Origin: Paraburkholderia ribeironis
GTDB lineage: Bacteria; Pseudomonadota; Gammaproteobacteria; Burkholderiales; Burkholderiaceae
Length of the DNA stretch: 64,000 bases
NCBI RefSeq assembly: GCF_900019265.1
Contig: NZ_CYGX02000012.1
Span: 144,383-208,382, forward strand
Direction of reading: 5' to 3'
The translations under genes were made by a program, and so were the position numbers. Each line of letters begins with the position of its first letter. Position 1 is the first letter of the stretch. Shown here piece after piece: positions 50,380 through 60,679 of this stretch. The notes below the pieces were generated by a model. That model was not told the origin of the DNA and did no database searches. It was given only the letters and a program-made list of their open reading frames with translations.

Positions 50380-50488
50380 TGTCTGAAGAACACTTTTTGT
50401 GCCAGCTTTGTCATTGCCGCCGCATTTCGTTCACATTGGCCCTGTAAAGCAAACGGGATGCTCGCAAGCGTCCCGTCGTGCAGGCAAT

Positions 50489-51739
50489 TTATGCCTGATC
50501 CAGTTCAAACGCCTTATGCAGCGCGCGCACTGCGAGCTCCATGTACTTCTCGTCGATCAGCACCGAAATCTTGATTTCGGAGGTCGAGATCATCTGGATG
50601 TTGATGCCCTCTTCCGACAGCGTGCGGAACATCGTGCTCGCGATACCGACGTGCGAACGCATGCCGACGCCGACCACCGACACCTTCGACACCTTCGGAT
50701 CGCCCAGCACCTGCTCGGCCTGCACGTGGTCCTTCACCTGGCCGGTGAGGATGTCCATCGCGCGCTGATAGTCGCCGCGGCCGACCGTGAATGTAAACGC
50801 CGTTTTACCTTCGACGCTCTGGTTCTGGATGATCATGTCGACGTCGATATTCGCGTCCGCCACCGGGCCGAGAATCTGATACGCGATGCCCGGCTTGTCG
50901 GGCACGCCCATCACGGCGATACGAGCTTCGTCGCGCTGAAACGCGATGCCCGAGATGACTGCTTTTTCCATGGTCTCGTCTTCTTCAAAAGTAATCAGGG
51001 TGCCGGACTTCATTTCGGCGTCGAGCGGCATCAGCGGATCGGTCAGGCTCGACAGCACGCGCGTCTTCACCTGATATTTGCCGGCGAATTCCACCGAGCG
51101 GATCTGCAGCACCTTCGAACCCAGGCTGGCCATTTCCAGCATTTCCTCGAACGTCACGTGATCGAGCCGGCGCGCTTCTTCGACCACGCGCGGGTCGGTC
51201 GTATACACACCGTCGACGTCTGTGTAAATCAGGCACTCATCGGCTTTCAGCGCGGCCGCAACCGCCACCGCCGACGTATCCGAGCCGCCGCGGCCGAGCG
51301 TGGTGATGTGGCCTTCGGGATCGATGCCCTGGAAGCCGGTGATCACCACCACCCTGCCCGCGTCGAGATCGCGCATCACGCGCTCGCCGTCGATTTCGCT
51401 GATGCGCGCTTTCGTGAACGCGCTATCCGTTTTGACGGGCACTTGCCAGCCGGCGTAGCTGACCGCCTCGACGCCGACTTCCTGCAGCGCGATGGCGAGC
51501 AGTCCCGAGCTGACCTGCTCGCCCGTGGCGGCGATCATGTCGAGTTCGCGCGGGCTCGGCTGGGTCGTGATTTCTTTCGCGAGACCGAGCAAGCGGTTGG
51601 TTTCGCCGGACATTGCCGACGGCACGACGACCATCTTGTGGCCAGCCTTGTGCCATTTCGCGACGCGCCTGGCGACGTTCTTGATGCGCTCGACCGAGCC
51701 CATCGAGGTGCCGCCGTATTTGTGTACGATGAGTGCCAT
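50489..51739 (-). CDS. lysC: Aspartate kinase
   Basis: First step of the aspartate pathway (lysine, diaminopimelate, threonine, methionine). 416 residues, the monofunctional class with two C-terminal ACT domains (from about residue 265, ISGIAFQRDEARIAVMGVPD and VSVVGVGMRSHVGIASTMF) used for allosteric feedback, probably by lysine with threonine. Catalytic start ALIVHKYGGTSMGS with Lys7, and TTLGRGGSDTSAVAVAAAL. The ATG is preferred to 39 upstream in-frame codons. It feeds the dap genes found elsewhere in this window. Confidence 0.96.
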   Translation of the reverse strand: MALIVHKYGGTSMGSVERIKNVARRVAKWHKAGHKMVVVPSAMSGETNRLLGLAKEITTQPSPRELDMIAATGEQVSSGLLAIALQEVGVEAVSYAGWQVPVKTDSAFTKARISEIDGERVMRDLDAGRVVVITGFQGIDPEGHITTLGRGGSDTSAVAVAAALKADECLIYTDVDGVYTTDPRVVEEARRLDHVTFEEMLEMASLGSKVLQIRSVEFAGKYQVKTRVLSSLTDPLMPLDAEMKSGTLITFEEDETMEKAVISGIAFQRDEARIAVMGVPDKPGIAYQILGPVADANIDVDMIIQNQSVEGKTAFTFTVGRGDYQRAMDILTGQVKDHVQAEQVLGDPKVSKVSVVGVGMRSHVGIASTMFRTLSEEGINIQMISTSEIKISVLIDEKYMELAVRALHKAFELDQA

Positions 51740-52167
51740 TGTCGTTCTGAACTGGAGGAGAAACCGCGCTGGCGCGCTGGAGACAACCGCACCAAAGCAC
51801 AGGGGCGCAACGTCTTGTGAACGGCGGCAAAGTGTGTGGCGGCGTGAGTGCAGCACGCGTGCAGCACGCGCGGGTTTGCCCGGGAATGATCGCTAATGGC
51901 TGACCGGAAACGACGGATCACGCTCGGAAACCGACGATAGCGACAAAAGCGATGGTGAAATCGGGTCGGGCAAACAAGTAAACGTACCCGATTGAGCGCA
52001 AAAAGACAAGCCGCAACGACGATTGAAATGCGCGAAATCGGGGCCGCAAAGGCCGGGTTTTGTGCGGATTTACGCGTTTTTCCGCTTCGGCGGCTAGAGC
52101 CTCAAGGTGGGCTCCAAGTGGGCATCACGTGGGCATCAGCCACGCCTCGGGTGGCGCGTCCAGCCGC
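51740..52167 (-). other. 428-bp gap between tilS and lysC
   Basis: No gene seen. Upstream of lysC it must hold the lysC promoter if lysC is not read from tilS. I see no clear leader peptide or lysine riboswitch fold. Confidence 0.4.
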
Positions 52168-53631
52168 TCACGCGACCAGCAGATCTTCGCGCCAGAGCAC
52201 TTCGACGCACGGTCCGGCGAAATCCAGCGATTCGGGTAACGCTGCACGATTCACGCCGAGCAACGGCACGAACAACAGTTCGTCGCCGACGTAAAGGAGC
52301 GGCACGTCGCGCTTCCACGCGGGAATACCGCGCTCCTGGAACAGGTTCTTCAAGGTTCGGTTCGCGGCGGCGGATGAACCCGTGCGCATCCGTTCGCCAC
52401 CGCTGCGCGAACGTGCGCTCAACACGGCGCGCCGAAGAACGCTGACGGGAATAACGTCGCGGGCGTTGGCGCAGCAGCTTGCTACGTTCGCATCGGCGCC
52501 GGCCGGCTCCACCGCCGCAAACACGAACGTGCCACGCCACTGCGACAACCGCCAGATCGACTGACCCTGCCACACGAGTTCGCTGATCTCACGCGCGGCA
52601 AGCGCGGTTTCGTCGGCGGGTTCGCTGCTGTCGCCCGCTTCCCAATAAAGCAGGCCGCGATAGCTGCGCAACGCCTGCCCCGCATGGTCGATACGCAGAC
52701 GATGCCCGTCACCCGCAGCGCCGACTTCGCGCAACTGGCGCAGCGCATCGGTCAGGCGCGCGCTCGATGCCGCTACCAGACCCAGTGTGCGCATCCAGTA
52801 GCGCAGCAGGTTGAGCGCACGATCGTCGTCGAACGCTAGCAGCGCGTCGTGCGACAGCGCGCGTCCTTCGTCCCGGCACGCCGCCTCCATGTCGATGCGC
52901 GCGAGCGCGTCGAGCAGACGTTGCGCCGACGCCGCATGCGCGGCCGTGCGCGCGAGCGCGTCACGAAAACCGGGAAAGTGCACGGCCAGCGCCGGCGTCA
53001 CCTCGTGACGCAATGCATTGCGCGCGTAACGTGTGTCCGCGTTCGACTCGTCGTCGATCCAGCGCAGCGCGTGCACGCTCGCATACTGCTCGAGTTGCGC
53101 GCGCAGCAGATGAAGCAAGGGCCTCACGCGTGTGGCGCACGCGCCGGCCGGCGAAAACTCCGGCGCCATCGCCGCCAGACCCGCCAGACCTGCGCCGCGC
53201 AGCAGTTGCAGCAGCACGGTTTCCGCCTGGTCGTCGGCGTGCTGCCCGAGCCATAGCGTATGGACATCGTGGGCCGAACACATCGTGTCCAGCGCGCGAT
53301 ACCGCGCATCGCGCGCCGCCGCCTCGATGCTCACACCCGCATCGCGCGCCACCACCACGCGGCGCGCGTCGAATTCGACGCCACGCTCATGCGCAAAGGT
53401 CGCGCAATGCGCAAGCCACACATCGGCATGAGGACTCAGCCCGTGATGCACATGCAGCGCAATACAACGCGACGCGCCCGCGACGCGCACCGCCGCGTCG
53501 AGCAGCACACTCGAATCGACACCGCCGCTGAACGCGATCGCGATGCGGGCGTCGGCGGCAAGCGTGGCCAGCGCCAAACCGACCGCCTCGATAACGAAGC
53601 GGTCGGCGGGCATTTTGGCGGAGGGAGTCAC
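52168..53631 (-). CDS. tilS: tRNA(Ile)-lysidine synthase
   Basis: Modifies C34 of tRNA-Ile(CAU) to lysidine so that it reads AUA. 487 residues with the N-terminal PP-loop ATPase (IAIAFSGGVDSSV, SGGVDS at 35-40; ALHVHHGLSPHADVW; GQHADDQAETVLLQLLRG) and C-terminal tRNA-binding domains including the final LYVGDELLFVPLLGVNR. The GTG at the ORF start or an ATG six codons later could be used; neither has a strong ribosome-binding site. It starts 48 nt after accA, so the two are probably co-transcribed. Confidence 0.93.
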   Translation of the reverse strand: MTPSAKMPADRFVIEAVGLALATLAADARIAIAFSGGVDSSVLLDAAVRVAGASRCIALHVHHGLSPHADVWLAHCATFAHERGVEFDARRVVVARDAGVSIEAAARDARYRALDTMCSAHDVHTLWLGQHADDQAETVLLQLLRGAGLAGLAAMAPEFSPAGACATRVRPLLHLLRAQLEQYASVHALRWIDDESNADTRYARNALRHEVTPALAVHFPGFRDALARTAAHAASAQRLLDALARIDMEAACRDEGRALSHDALLAFDDDRALNLLRYWMRTLGLVAASSARLTDALRQLREVGAAGDGHRLRIDHAGQALRSYRGLLYWEAGDSSEPADETALAAREISELVWQGQSIWRLSQWRGTFVFAAVEPAGADANVASCCANARDVIPVSVLRRAVLSARSRSGGERMRTGSSAAANRTLKNLFQERGIPAWKRDVPLLYVGDELLFVPLLGVNRAALPESLDFAGPCVEVLWREDLLVA

Positions 53632-53679
53632 GTCGCTAGCGCGTCGAGCGCCGGTGGACGAAAGGGAACACGCGCGGGC

Positions 53680-54651
53680 TCAGGCGCCCGGCGTCGTTTC
53701 CTTGAACTTGCCGTACGCCATCAGCCGTTCGAAACGGCGTTGACGCAGGTCGTTGATACTCATGCCCTGGAACTGGCGCAGCGAGTCGGCGAGCGCACGG
53801 CGCAACAACGCGGCCATGCCCTTCGGATCGCGATGCGCGCCACCCAGCGGCTCGTTGACGATCTTGTCGATCAGCCCGAGCGCCTTCAGACGATGCGCGG
53901 TCAGGCCGAGCGCTTCGGCGGCTTCCGACGCTTTCGCAGCGCTCTTCCACAGGATCGATGCGCAGCCTTCCGGCGAGATCACCGAATACGTGGAGAACTG
54001 CAGCATCAGCACGCTGTCGCCGACCGCGATCGCGAGCGCGCCGCCCGAACCGCCCTCGCCGATGATCGTAGCGATCAGCGGCGTCTTCAGTTCGGCCATC
54101 ACGTACAGATTGCGGCCGATCGCCTCCGACTGGCCGCGCTCTTCCGCGCCGATGCCCGGATACGCGCCCGGCGTATCGATGAACGTGAAGATCGGCAGGC
54201 CGAATTTTTCGGCGAGACGCATCAGGCGCTCAGCCTTGCGATAGCCTTCCGGACGCGGCATGCCGAAGTTGCGCAGCGCGCGCTCCTTGGTGTCGCGGCC
54301 CTTCTGATGGCCGATCACCATGCAGGCCTGCCCGTTGAAACGCGCGAGGCCGCCGACGATCGACAGGTCGTCCGCATAGCTGCGCTCGCCATGCAGCTCG
54401 TGGAAATCGGTGAACAGCTCGTTCACGTAATCGAACGTGTACGGGCGTTGCGGGTGACGGGCGATTTGCGAAACCTGCCAGGGCGTGAGGTTCGCGTACA
54501 GATCTTTGGTCAGCTGCTGACTCTTCTTGGACAGCCGCTCGATTTCTTCCGAAATATCGACGGCCGAATCGTCCTGCACGAAGCGCAATTCTTCGATCTT
54601 CGCTTCGAGTTCAGCGATCGGCTGCTCGAAATCCAGAAAAGTGGTCTTCAT
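53680..54651 (-). CDS. accA: Acetyl-CoA carboxylase carboxyltransferase subunit alpha
   Basis: Alpha half of the carboxyltransferase that forms malonyl-CoA from carboxybiotin and acetyl-CoA. 323 residues, standard size. [22 protein letters not shown] is the usual N-terminus; [17 protein letters not shown] and [34 protein letters not shown] are strongly conserved. The beta subunit and biotin genes are not in the window. Confidence 0.97.
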   Translation of the reverse strand: MKTTFLDFEQPIAELEAKIEELRFVQDDSAVDISEEIERLSKKSQQLTKDLYANLTPWQVSQIARHPQRPYTFDYVNELFTDFHELHGERSYADDLSIVGGLARFNGQACMVIGHQKGRDTKERALRNFGMPRPEGYRKAERLMRLAEKFGLPIFTFIDTPGAYPGIGAEERGQSEAIGRNLYVMAELKTPLIATIIGEGGSGGALAIAVGDSVLMLQFSTYSVISPEGCASILWKSAAKASEAAEALGLTAHRLKALGLIDKIVNEPLGGAHRDPKGMAALLRRALADSLRQFQGMSINDLRQRRFERLMAYGKFKETTPGA

Positions 54652-54684
54652 TGGTTGTAATCCTTGGACTTACCGGCAGCGCGT

Positions 54685-54710
54685 ATTCTAACCGCGCTCG
54701 CCGATGTCAA
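54685..54710 (-). promoter_or_regulatory. Possible accA promoter
   Basis: On the minus strand TTGACA (54710-54705) precedes TAGAAT (54690-54685), but the spacer is only 14 bp, so this is a weak call. Confidence 0.35.
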
Positions 54711-54774
54711 AACCATTTCTCAACTATCGAATTTTAAAAGCCAATAGTTTTCGAAATGACCACGCTCAGTGTTC

Positions 54775-55836
54775 TCAATAGTCGGCCGGCAGCGGATCGA
54801 GACTACGCCACATATACCAGGTGGCGACGGTGCGCCACGGCTCCCAGTTCGCCGCGACCTCACGCGCTTCGCTGCGCGTGACCGGCTCGCCGCTGAAATA
54901 GTTGACGCTGATCGCGCGGATCAGGCCGAGGTCGTCGAGCGGCAGCACATCGGGACGCGACAGATTGAAGATCAGGAACATCTCCGCTGTCCAGCGGCCG
55001 ATGCCGCGAATCTGCGTGAGCTCGGCGATCACCGCCTCGTCTTCCATCGACGTCCATTTGCCGACGTGCAATGCACCGGACACGAAATGCTGCGCGAGAT
55101 CGAGCACGTATTCGGCTTTACGCCTGGACAACCCGCACGCGGTCAGCTTCTCCTGACCGAGCTTGATGAACTGCTGCGGCACCAGCTTCGGACACGCGGC
55201 CTCGATCTTCGCCCACGCTGCCTGCGCGGACGCGACCGAAATCTGCTGCCCCACCACCGAACGCGCGAGCGTCACGAACGGATCACCGCGGCTCAGTAGA
55301 TGCACCGGTCCGAATTTCGGAATCAGCTTTTTCAGAATGCGGTCGCGCTTGACGAGGTCCGCACACGCCTTGTCCCAGTACGCTGGACGCGTAACTTCAG
55401 GCGTGAGGCCGCCGATCTGCACGGGCACGGCGACTTCGCTCGCGTCCGCTGCTTCGCCGTCGACGCTTGCCGAAGCACGCGTCTTGCGCACGACTTCACC
55501 GGCACTCGCGCCGCGCGCCAGTTCCTGCACATCCCCCGCGAGGTCGGCTGGCAATGCGCCATTGCCTTTCGCGCGCGAGGTCCTTGCGCGCTTTGCAGCT
55601 GACGTAGCGGACGTGGGTGCCGATGCGCCATTGAGCGCGCGTTTGGCGGCAGTTTTTTGCGCGTCCCCCGACGCCGCGGCGGCTGCGTTCTTCGCCGCCA
55701 TCCCGGCGGCTTTCGACGATGCCTTCTGTACCGCGCCGCTGCCCGCGCGAGCCGACGAGCGTGTCGGCTTTGCCGCGGCTTGCGCGTTTTTTTGAGACGC
55801 GGCTCGTTCAGCCGGCGTCTTCGTGGCCGTTGCCAT
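54775..55836 (-). CDS. DNA-3-methyladenine glycosylase (AlkA/HhH-GPD) with basic N-terminal tail
   Basis: HhH-GPD superfamily base-excision enzyme. The catalytic domain (about 145-353) has the helix-hairpin-helix ELTQIRGIGRWTAEMFLIF and the catalytic Asp in LPLDDLGLIRAI; QQISVASAQAAW is typical of AlkA-type alkyl-purine glycosylases. The first ~130 residues are Ala/Lys/Arg/Ser/Thr-rich with no folded-domain look, like histone H1-type or PhaF-type tails, and are absent from most homologues I know. It lies between cysS and accA, all minus strand. Confidence 0.88.
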   Translation of the reverse strand: MATATKTPAERAASQKNAQAAAKPTRSSARAGSGAVQKASSKAAGMAAKNAAAAASGDAQKTAAKRALNGASAPTSATSAAKRARTSRAKGNGALPADLAGDVQELARGASAGEVVRKTRASASVDGEAADASEVAVPVQIGGLTPEVTRPAYWDKACADLVKRDRILKKLIPKFGPVHLLSRGDPFVTLARSVVGQQISVASAQAAWAKIEAACPKLVPQQFIKLGQEKLTACGLSRRKAEYVLDLAQHFVSGALHVGKWTSMEDEAVIAELTQIRGIGRWTAEMFLIFNLSRPDVLPLDDLGLIRAISVNYFSGEPVTRSEAREVAANWEPWRTVATWYMWRSLDPLPADY

Positions 55837-55883
55837 CCTGCCTCCTGCCTGGCGAGTCGATCAAAGGGAAGTACGAGGTGCGC

Positions 55884-57281
55884 TCACACGCGCCGCCACT
55901 CGGTCAACCCGCCGGGTTTGTCTTCAAGTGCAACACCGGCCTCGAGCAATTCAGCCCGGATCCGGTCTGCTGCCGCATAATCTTTCGCCTGCTTGGCCGC
56001 CACGCGTGCGGCGATCTTCGCTTCGATCGCGGCGGGCTCGAGCGCGCCTTCGACCGCGGCGCCCGCTGCCTGCTGCAGGTACGCACGCGGCTCGCGGCCG
56101 AGCAGTCCGAGCACCGCGCCGAGCGAGCGCAATTGACGGGCCAGCGCGGGGTCGCGCGTGCGGTTCACTTCAGTTGCCAACTCGAACAACACCGACACCG
56201 CGACCGGTGTGTTGAAGTCGTCGTTCATCGCCGCCTGGAAACGCTGCGCGTGCGCTTCGTTCCAGTCGAGCGCGGCGGCGTCCGGCGTCACGTCCTTCAG
56301 CGCGGTGTACAAACGCGCGAGCGCGTTGCGGGCGTCGTCGATGTGCACATCGCTGTAATTCAACGGCGAACGGTAGTGCGCGCGTGCAATGAAAAAACGC
56401 ACGACTTCCGCATCGTACTGCGCCAACACTTCACGAATCGTAAAGAAATTATTCAACGACTTCGACATCTTCTCATTGTCGATCTGTACGTAGCCGTTGT
56501 GCATCCAGTAATTGACGAAGGTTTGACCGGTAGCAGCTTCACTCTGCGCGATTTCGTTTTCGTGGTGCGGAAACTGCAGGTCCTGGCCGCCGCCATGAAT
56601 GTCAAACTGTTCACCGAGCAGCGTGCAGCCCATTGCTGAGCATTCGATATGCCAGCCCGGACGGCCGCGTCCGTACTTCGAGTCCCAGCCGGTGTCGGCG
56701 GGCTCGTCGGGCTTCGCCTGCTTCCACAGCACGAAGTCGAGCGGGTCCTGTTTGGCGTCGTTGGCCGCGACGCGTTCGCCCGCGCGCAGATCCTCGAGCG
56801 ACTTGCCCGACAGCTTGCCGTAGCCGGCAAATTTGCGCACCGCGTAGTTGACGTCGCCGTCGCTCGCCTGGTACGCGTAGCCGTTCGCCTCGAGCGTTTC
56901 GATCATGCCGAGCATCTGCGGGATGAAGTCAGTGGCGCGCGGCTCGATGTCGGGCCGCTGGATGCCGAGCGCGTCCGCGTCTTCATGCAACGCCTTGATG
57001 AAGCGATCGGTCAGCGACTTGATGGTCTCACCGTTCTCGACGGCGCGCCGGATGATCTTGTCGTCGATATCCGTGATGTTGTTCACATAGGTCACGTCAT
57101 AGCCGAGCGTGCGCAGCCAGCGCTGCACGATGTCGAACACGACCATCACCCGCGCATGGCCGACATGACAATAGTCATACACGGTCATCCCGCAGACGTA
57201 CATCCGCACGACGCCTGCTCGCAGCGGCACGAAGGTTTGCTTGTCACGCGCGAGCGTGTTGTAGATGCGCAGTGATTCCAT
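55884..57281 (-). CDS. cysS: Cysteine--tRNA ligase
   Basis: Class I synthetase for tRNA-Cys. 465 residues. Zinc ligand Cys30 in [20 protein letters not shown] motif HVGH (39-42), second zinc site in [10 protein letters not shown] and [12 protein letters not shown], and KMSKS in [13 protein letters not shown]. Divergent from the TPR protein gene with starts about 230 nt apart. Confidence 0.97.
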   Translation of the reverse strand: MESLRIYNTLARDKQTFVPLRAGVVRMYVCGMTVYDYCHVGHARVMVVFDIVQRWLRTLGYDVTYVNNITDIDDKIIRRAVENGETIKSLTDRFIKALHEDADALGIQRPDIEPRATDFIPQMLGMIETLEANGYAYQASDGDVNYAVRKFAGYGKLSGKSLEDLRAGERVAANDAKQDPLDFVLWKQAKPDEPADTGWDSKYGRGRPGWHIECSAMGCTLLGEQFDIHGGGQDLQFPHHENEIAQSEAATGQTFVNYWMHNGYVQIDNEKMSKSLNNFFTIREVLAQYDAEVVRFFIARAHYRSPLNYSDVHIDDARNALARLYTALKDVTPDAAALDWNEAHAQRFQAAMNDDFNTPVAVSVLFELATEVNRTRDPALARQLRSLGAVLGLLGREPRAYLQQAAGAAVEGALEPAAIEAKIAARVAAKQAKDYAAADRIRAELLEAGVALEDKPGGLTEWRRV

Positions 57282-57513
57282 AGAGAACGGTGCGTGGGCC
57301 GAAAGAAATCCGCATTGTGTTTCGTGCGCGCCGGGCCCCGCGAACGAGACGGCGGGTGCGTCGCATACAGCAAAACCGGTGCAGCTGGTGCGGCGGTCAG
57401 GCTGCGATCAAGGCGGAGACGACCACGAGTGGCGAAAAGACAGTCGGCGGTTCGACGGAACGCGCAGACCTTTTGTTAGAATGGGTCGGAGTATAACATC
57501 CAGACCTGAGCCT

Positions 57514-58302
57514 ATGAAACCTTCCAGCGGCCGCGCGCGCAGCGCTGCGACCCTCGCCGCGACGGCGTTCAGCGGCGTCACGCGCGGCATTACCCGTGAC
57601 GCGACGCGTGCCCTCGCCATGCGCGTCACCGTGGCTGTTGCCCTTGCGGTTGTGCCGGCTGCGGCCGTCTATGCGCAGAAGGCCGCGGTCATGCCGCAAG
57701 GCCCCGCTACCCGCGACAACACGCCGGAAGTCGATGCGTCGATCGCGCAGAAAAACTGGCAAGCCGCGCTGACCCAGCTCGACGCGCGCATCGCCTCGAA
57801 TCCGCACGACGTGCAGGCGAAGTTCAAGCGCGGCACGGTGCTCGCGCACCTGAATCGCGACGACGAAGCGATCGCCGCTTTCACCGAACTCACGCAGCTC
57901 TACCCCGAGTTGCCCGAGCCGTACAACAACCTCGCGGCGCTCTACGCGAAGCGAGGCCAGTTCGCCGAAGCGCGCGCCGCGCTCGAAACCGCGACGAAGG
58001 TCAATCCGGGCTACGGCCTCGCGTACGAAAATCTCGGCGACCTGTACCTGCGCATGGCCAACGAGGCCTACCGTCACGCGCAGGGTCTCGGCAAGGCGAG
58101 CGCCACGACCACGCAGCGTCTCGCGGACATCCAGAAGATCGTCTCGCCGCCCAAGACCCGTACCCCGGCCAAACAGGCCGCGGCGCCAGCCACCAGCGAA
58201 ACGGCGCACGCTCCGTCGAACCTCATGCAGATGCCGAGCTTCCAGTTCGGCGGCACGAACGGCTCACTCGCCATGCCGCCTTACATGGCGCCGTCACAGT
58301 AA
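57514..58302 (+). CDS. Exported tetratricopeptide-repeat protein
   Basis: 262 residues. N-terminus MKPSSGRARSAATLAA is basic and a hydrophobic segment at about 35-52 (MRVTVAVALAVVPAAAVYA) ends in a signal-peptidase-like AYA-Q site; a start at that second Met (57619) is an alternative but has no ribosome-binding site. Residues 65-185 form about three TPRs (ELPEPYNNLAALYAKRGQFA, NPGYGLAYENLGDLYLRMA). The C-terminus is Pro/Ala/Thr-rich. Function unknown; a periplasmic partner for ppiA or cell-wall enzymes is possible. ppiA follows 56 nt downstream. Confidence 0.82.
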   Translation: MKPSSGRARSAATLAATAFSGVTRGITRDATRALAMRVTVAVALAVVPAAAVYAQKAAVMPQGPATRDNTPEVDASIAQKNWQAALTQLDARIASNPHDVQAKFKRGTVLAHLNRDDEAIAAFTELTQLYPELPEPYNNLAALYAKRGQFAEARAALETATKVNPGYGLAYENLGDLYLRMANEAYRHAQGLGKASATTTQRLADIQKIVSPPKTRTPAKQAAAPATSETAHAPSNLMQMPSFQFGGTNGSLAMPPYMAPSQ

Positions 58303-58358
58303 AGCCGGCACGGTTTTGGCAGCCTGCGGCACTTGTTTTCCCAACCCCGAGGATTTTC

Positions 58359-58940
58359 ATGAAATGGTTGATGTTGGCGCTCGGCAGCGCCGCCCTGATC
58401 GCAAACGCACCCGCCTTTGCCCAGTCCGGTTCCCAGGCCGCGCATCCGTCCGTCCTCCTCAAGACATCGGATGGCGACATCCGCGTCGAGTTGTATCCTG
58501 AGAAAGCGCCGAAGACGGTTGCCAATTTCCTCGACTACGTGAAGTCCGGCCAGTACAGCGGCACGATCTTTCATCGCGTGATTCCGGGCTTCATGATCCA
58601 GGGCGGCGGTTACACGCAGAGCTTCGCTGAGAAGCCGACGCGCGCGCCGATTCCGCTCGAAAGCCGCAACGGTCTGAAGAACATGGCCGGCACGCTGGCG
58701 ATGGCGCGCACCAGCGATCCGAATTCGGCCACCGCGCAGTTCTTCATCAACACGGTGGACAACGCCGGCCTCGACTATCCGAATCCGGACGGCAGCGGCT
58801 ACGCGGTGTTCGGCAAGGTCACGAGCGGCATGGAGGTCGTGAAGAAAATCGAAGCCACGCCTACCACCTCGCGCGGCCCGATGAGCGACGTGCCGCAAAA
58901 GCCGATCGTGATCGAATCGGCCACGGTGGTCGGCAAGTAA
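58359..58940 (+). CDS. ppiA: Periplasmic cyclophilin-type peptidyl-prolyl isomerase
   Basis: 193 residues with a Sec signal peptide (1-21, cleavage at AFA-QS). Cyclophilin core: [15 protein letters not shown] with the catalytic Arg, [18 protein letters not shown]. Catalyses proline isomerisation during folding of exported proteins. It is followed by the cytoplasmic paralogue. Confidence 0.92.
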   Translation: MKWLMLALGSAALIANAPAFAQSGSQAAHPSVLLKTSDGDIRVELYPEKAPKTVANFLDYVKSGQYSGTIFHRVIPGFMIQGGGYTQSFAEKPTRAPIPLESRNGLKNMAGTLAMARTSDPNSATAQFFINTVDNAGLDYPNPDGSGYAVFGKVTSGMEVVKKIEATPTTSRGPMSDVPQKPIVIESATVVGK

Positions 58941-59070
58941 GGACGCGAACGCGCTCAAGCTCGGGCGCGCATGCGCGTCGACGCAAAATCCACGCCCCGG
59001 CGCGGTCCGTCGTCATTGCATGACGACTCACCGCGCCGTTTATCCACCCCGTTCATCAAAGGATTCCATC

Positions 59071-59565
59071 ATGGTTGAACTGCATACGAACCACGGCGTC
59101 ATCAAACTCGAACTGGACGCTGACAAGGCGCCGAAGTCGGTTGAGAACTTCCTCAACTACGTGAAGACCGGCCACTACGACAACACAGTGTTCCACCGCG
59201 TGATCGACGGCTTCATGATCCAGGGCGGCGGTTTCGAACCCGGCATGAAGCAGAAGCCGACGGCCGAGCCGATCAACAACGAAGCGAACAACGGCCTGAA
59301 GAACGTCAATGGCTCGATCGCGATGGCTCGTACGAACGATCCGCATTCGGCAACCGCGCAATTCTTCATCAACGTGAACGACAATGACTTCCTGAACCAC
59401 TCGTCGCCGACGCCGCAGGGCTGGGGTTACGCGGTGTTCGGCAAGGTGGTCGAAGGCATGGACGTCGTCGAGAAGATCAAGAAGGTCAAGACCGGTTCGA
59501 AGGGCTTCCATCAGGACGTGCCGACCGACGACGTCGTGATCGAAAAGGCCGTGATCGTCGACTAA
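59071..59565 (+). CDS. ppiB: Cytoplasmic cyclophilin-type peptidyl-prolyl isomerase
   Basis: 164 residues, no signal peptide. Same core as its neighbour ([39 protein letters not shown]). The ATG (MVELHTNHG) has aaagga upstream; 17 upstream in-frame codons are excluded. cysS, ppiB and lpxH also cluster in E. coli. Confidence 0.95.
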   Translation: MVELHTNHGVIKLELDADKAPKSVENFLNYVKTGHYDNTVFHRVIDGFMIQGGGFEPGMKQKPTAEPINNEANNGLKNVNGSIAMARTNDPHSATAQFFINVNDNDFLNHSSPTPQGWGYAVFGKVVEGMDVVEKIKKVKTGSKGFHQDVPTDDVVIEKAVIVD

Positions 59566-59602
59566 GGCGTCAGCGCGTTCCAACCGACATCAGGCATCTT
59601 CA

Positions 59603-60400
59603 ATGCTGCAAGAAACGCCGCTGCGAAGCGTCGTCGCGGGCGTGCCTGGCGAGGGCAAACGCCCGCACGCCGCACGCCCGTTTTATATCCTCTCCGACAT
59701 TCATTTGAGCGAGGCGATTCCGCGCACGGTCGCCGCGTTCGAACACTTCGTTCGCATCACCGCCGAGCAGGCGGATTCGGTGTTCATACTCGGCGATCTG
59801 TTCGAGTACTGGATCGGCGACGACATGCTGGCCGAGCCGTTCGTCGCGCGCATCGCGACGCTGCTGCACACATTGTCCGAGCGTGGCATCGCGCTCTACA
59901 TCATGCATGGCAACCGCGACTTTCTGCTCGGCAAGCGTTTCATGAAAGCGGCTGGCGCGATCTGGCTGCCCGATCCGTTCGTGATCACCGCGTTCGGCAC
60001 GCGCGTCGCGCTCGCGCACGGCGACGGTCTGTGCACCGCCGATCACGGCTATCAGCTGTTCCGCAATGTCGCGCGCAACCGTTTCGCGCAGATGCTGTTT
60101 CTGGCGTGGCCATTTCGCTGGCGCCAGAAGCTGGCCGAAAACATGCGCGCGAAAAGCGAGCATGGCCGCTTGCGGCCGGTATCGATGAAATACGACGTGA
60201 CGCCGAAGGCCGTCGCCGCGTTGTTCAAGAGGTCGAAAACGGCGACGATCATTCACGGACACACACATTTGCCGGCGCGGCATCGTGAGCCGGGCGGCAC
60301 GCGTTGGGTGCTGCCGGATTGGGATCTCGATCACGGCCAGCGCCGCGGCGGGTATCTGCGTATCGATGCAGAAGGGATTCGGGCGCTGCCGCTGGATTGA
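59603..60400 (+). CDS. lpxH: UDP-2,3-diacylglucosamine diphosphatase
   Basis: Calcineurin-like phosphoesterase that makes lipid X in the Raetz pathway of lipid A synthesis, peripheral to the inner membrane. 265 residues. Metal motifs: ILSDIHLSE, FILGDLFEYWIGDD, MHGNRDFLLG, LAHGD and the final HGHTHLPA. The first 25 residues are a short extension before the conserved FYILSDIHL. Confidence 0.95.
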   Translation: MLQETPLRSVVAGVPGEGKRPHAARPFYILSDIHLSEAIPRTVAAFEHFVRITAEQADSVFILGDLFEYWIGDDMLAEPFVARIATLLHTLSERGIALYIMHGNRDFLLGKRFMKAAGAIWLPDPFVITAFGTRVALAHGDGLCTADHGYQLFRNVARNRFAQMLFLAWPFRWRQKLAENMRAKSEHGRLRPVSMKYDVTPKAVAALFKRSKTATIIHGHTHLPARHREPGGTRWVLPDWDLDHGQRRGGYLRIDAEGIRALPLD

Positions 60401-60679
60401 TGGTGGGATCGTTGCAGCCGTCAGGCGTGAAGCCTCGTTGAGGAAGGTGTGCCGGAAGGTGCACCCGAAGCTGGGCCAAGCGAAACAATCTCATTGAAAC
60501 AGTCTCGCTGAAACCGTCTCACTGAGACAGTCTCGCTGAAACTGGCTCACCGAAGGCGGCTCGACCAGGCCTCGGCTCAACCAGGCCTCTCTGCGTGAAG
60601 CCACCCTGAGCCACCCTGAGCCACCCTGCGCGAAGCCGCACGGAGCCCGCCACCATTCGCCGCACCAGGCGCACGACGA
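60401..60679. other. Repeat-rich gap between lpxH and cysE
   Basis: 279 bp between convergent genes. It contains six imperfect 14-bp repeats (60482-60565) and three 10-bp repeats (60601-60630) and no gene. Confidence 0.6.
60482..60565. repeat. Six imperfect 14-bp tandem repeats
   Basis: Unit gaaacagtctcgct with 1-5 substitutions per copy, exactly 14 nt apart. A second small array, ccaccctgag three times, follows at 60601-60630. Confidence 0.85.
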
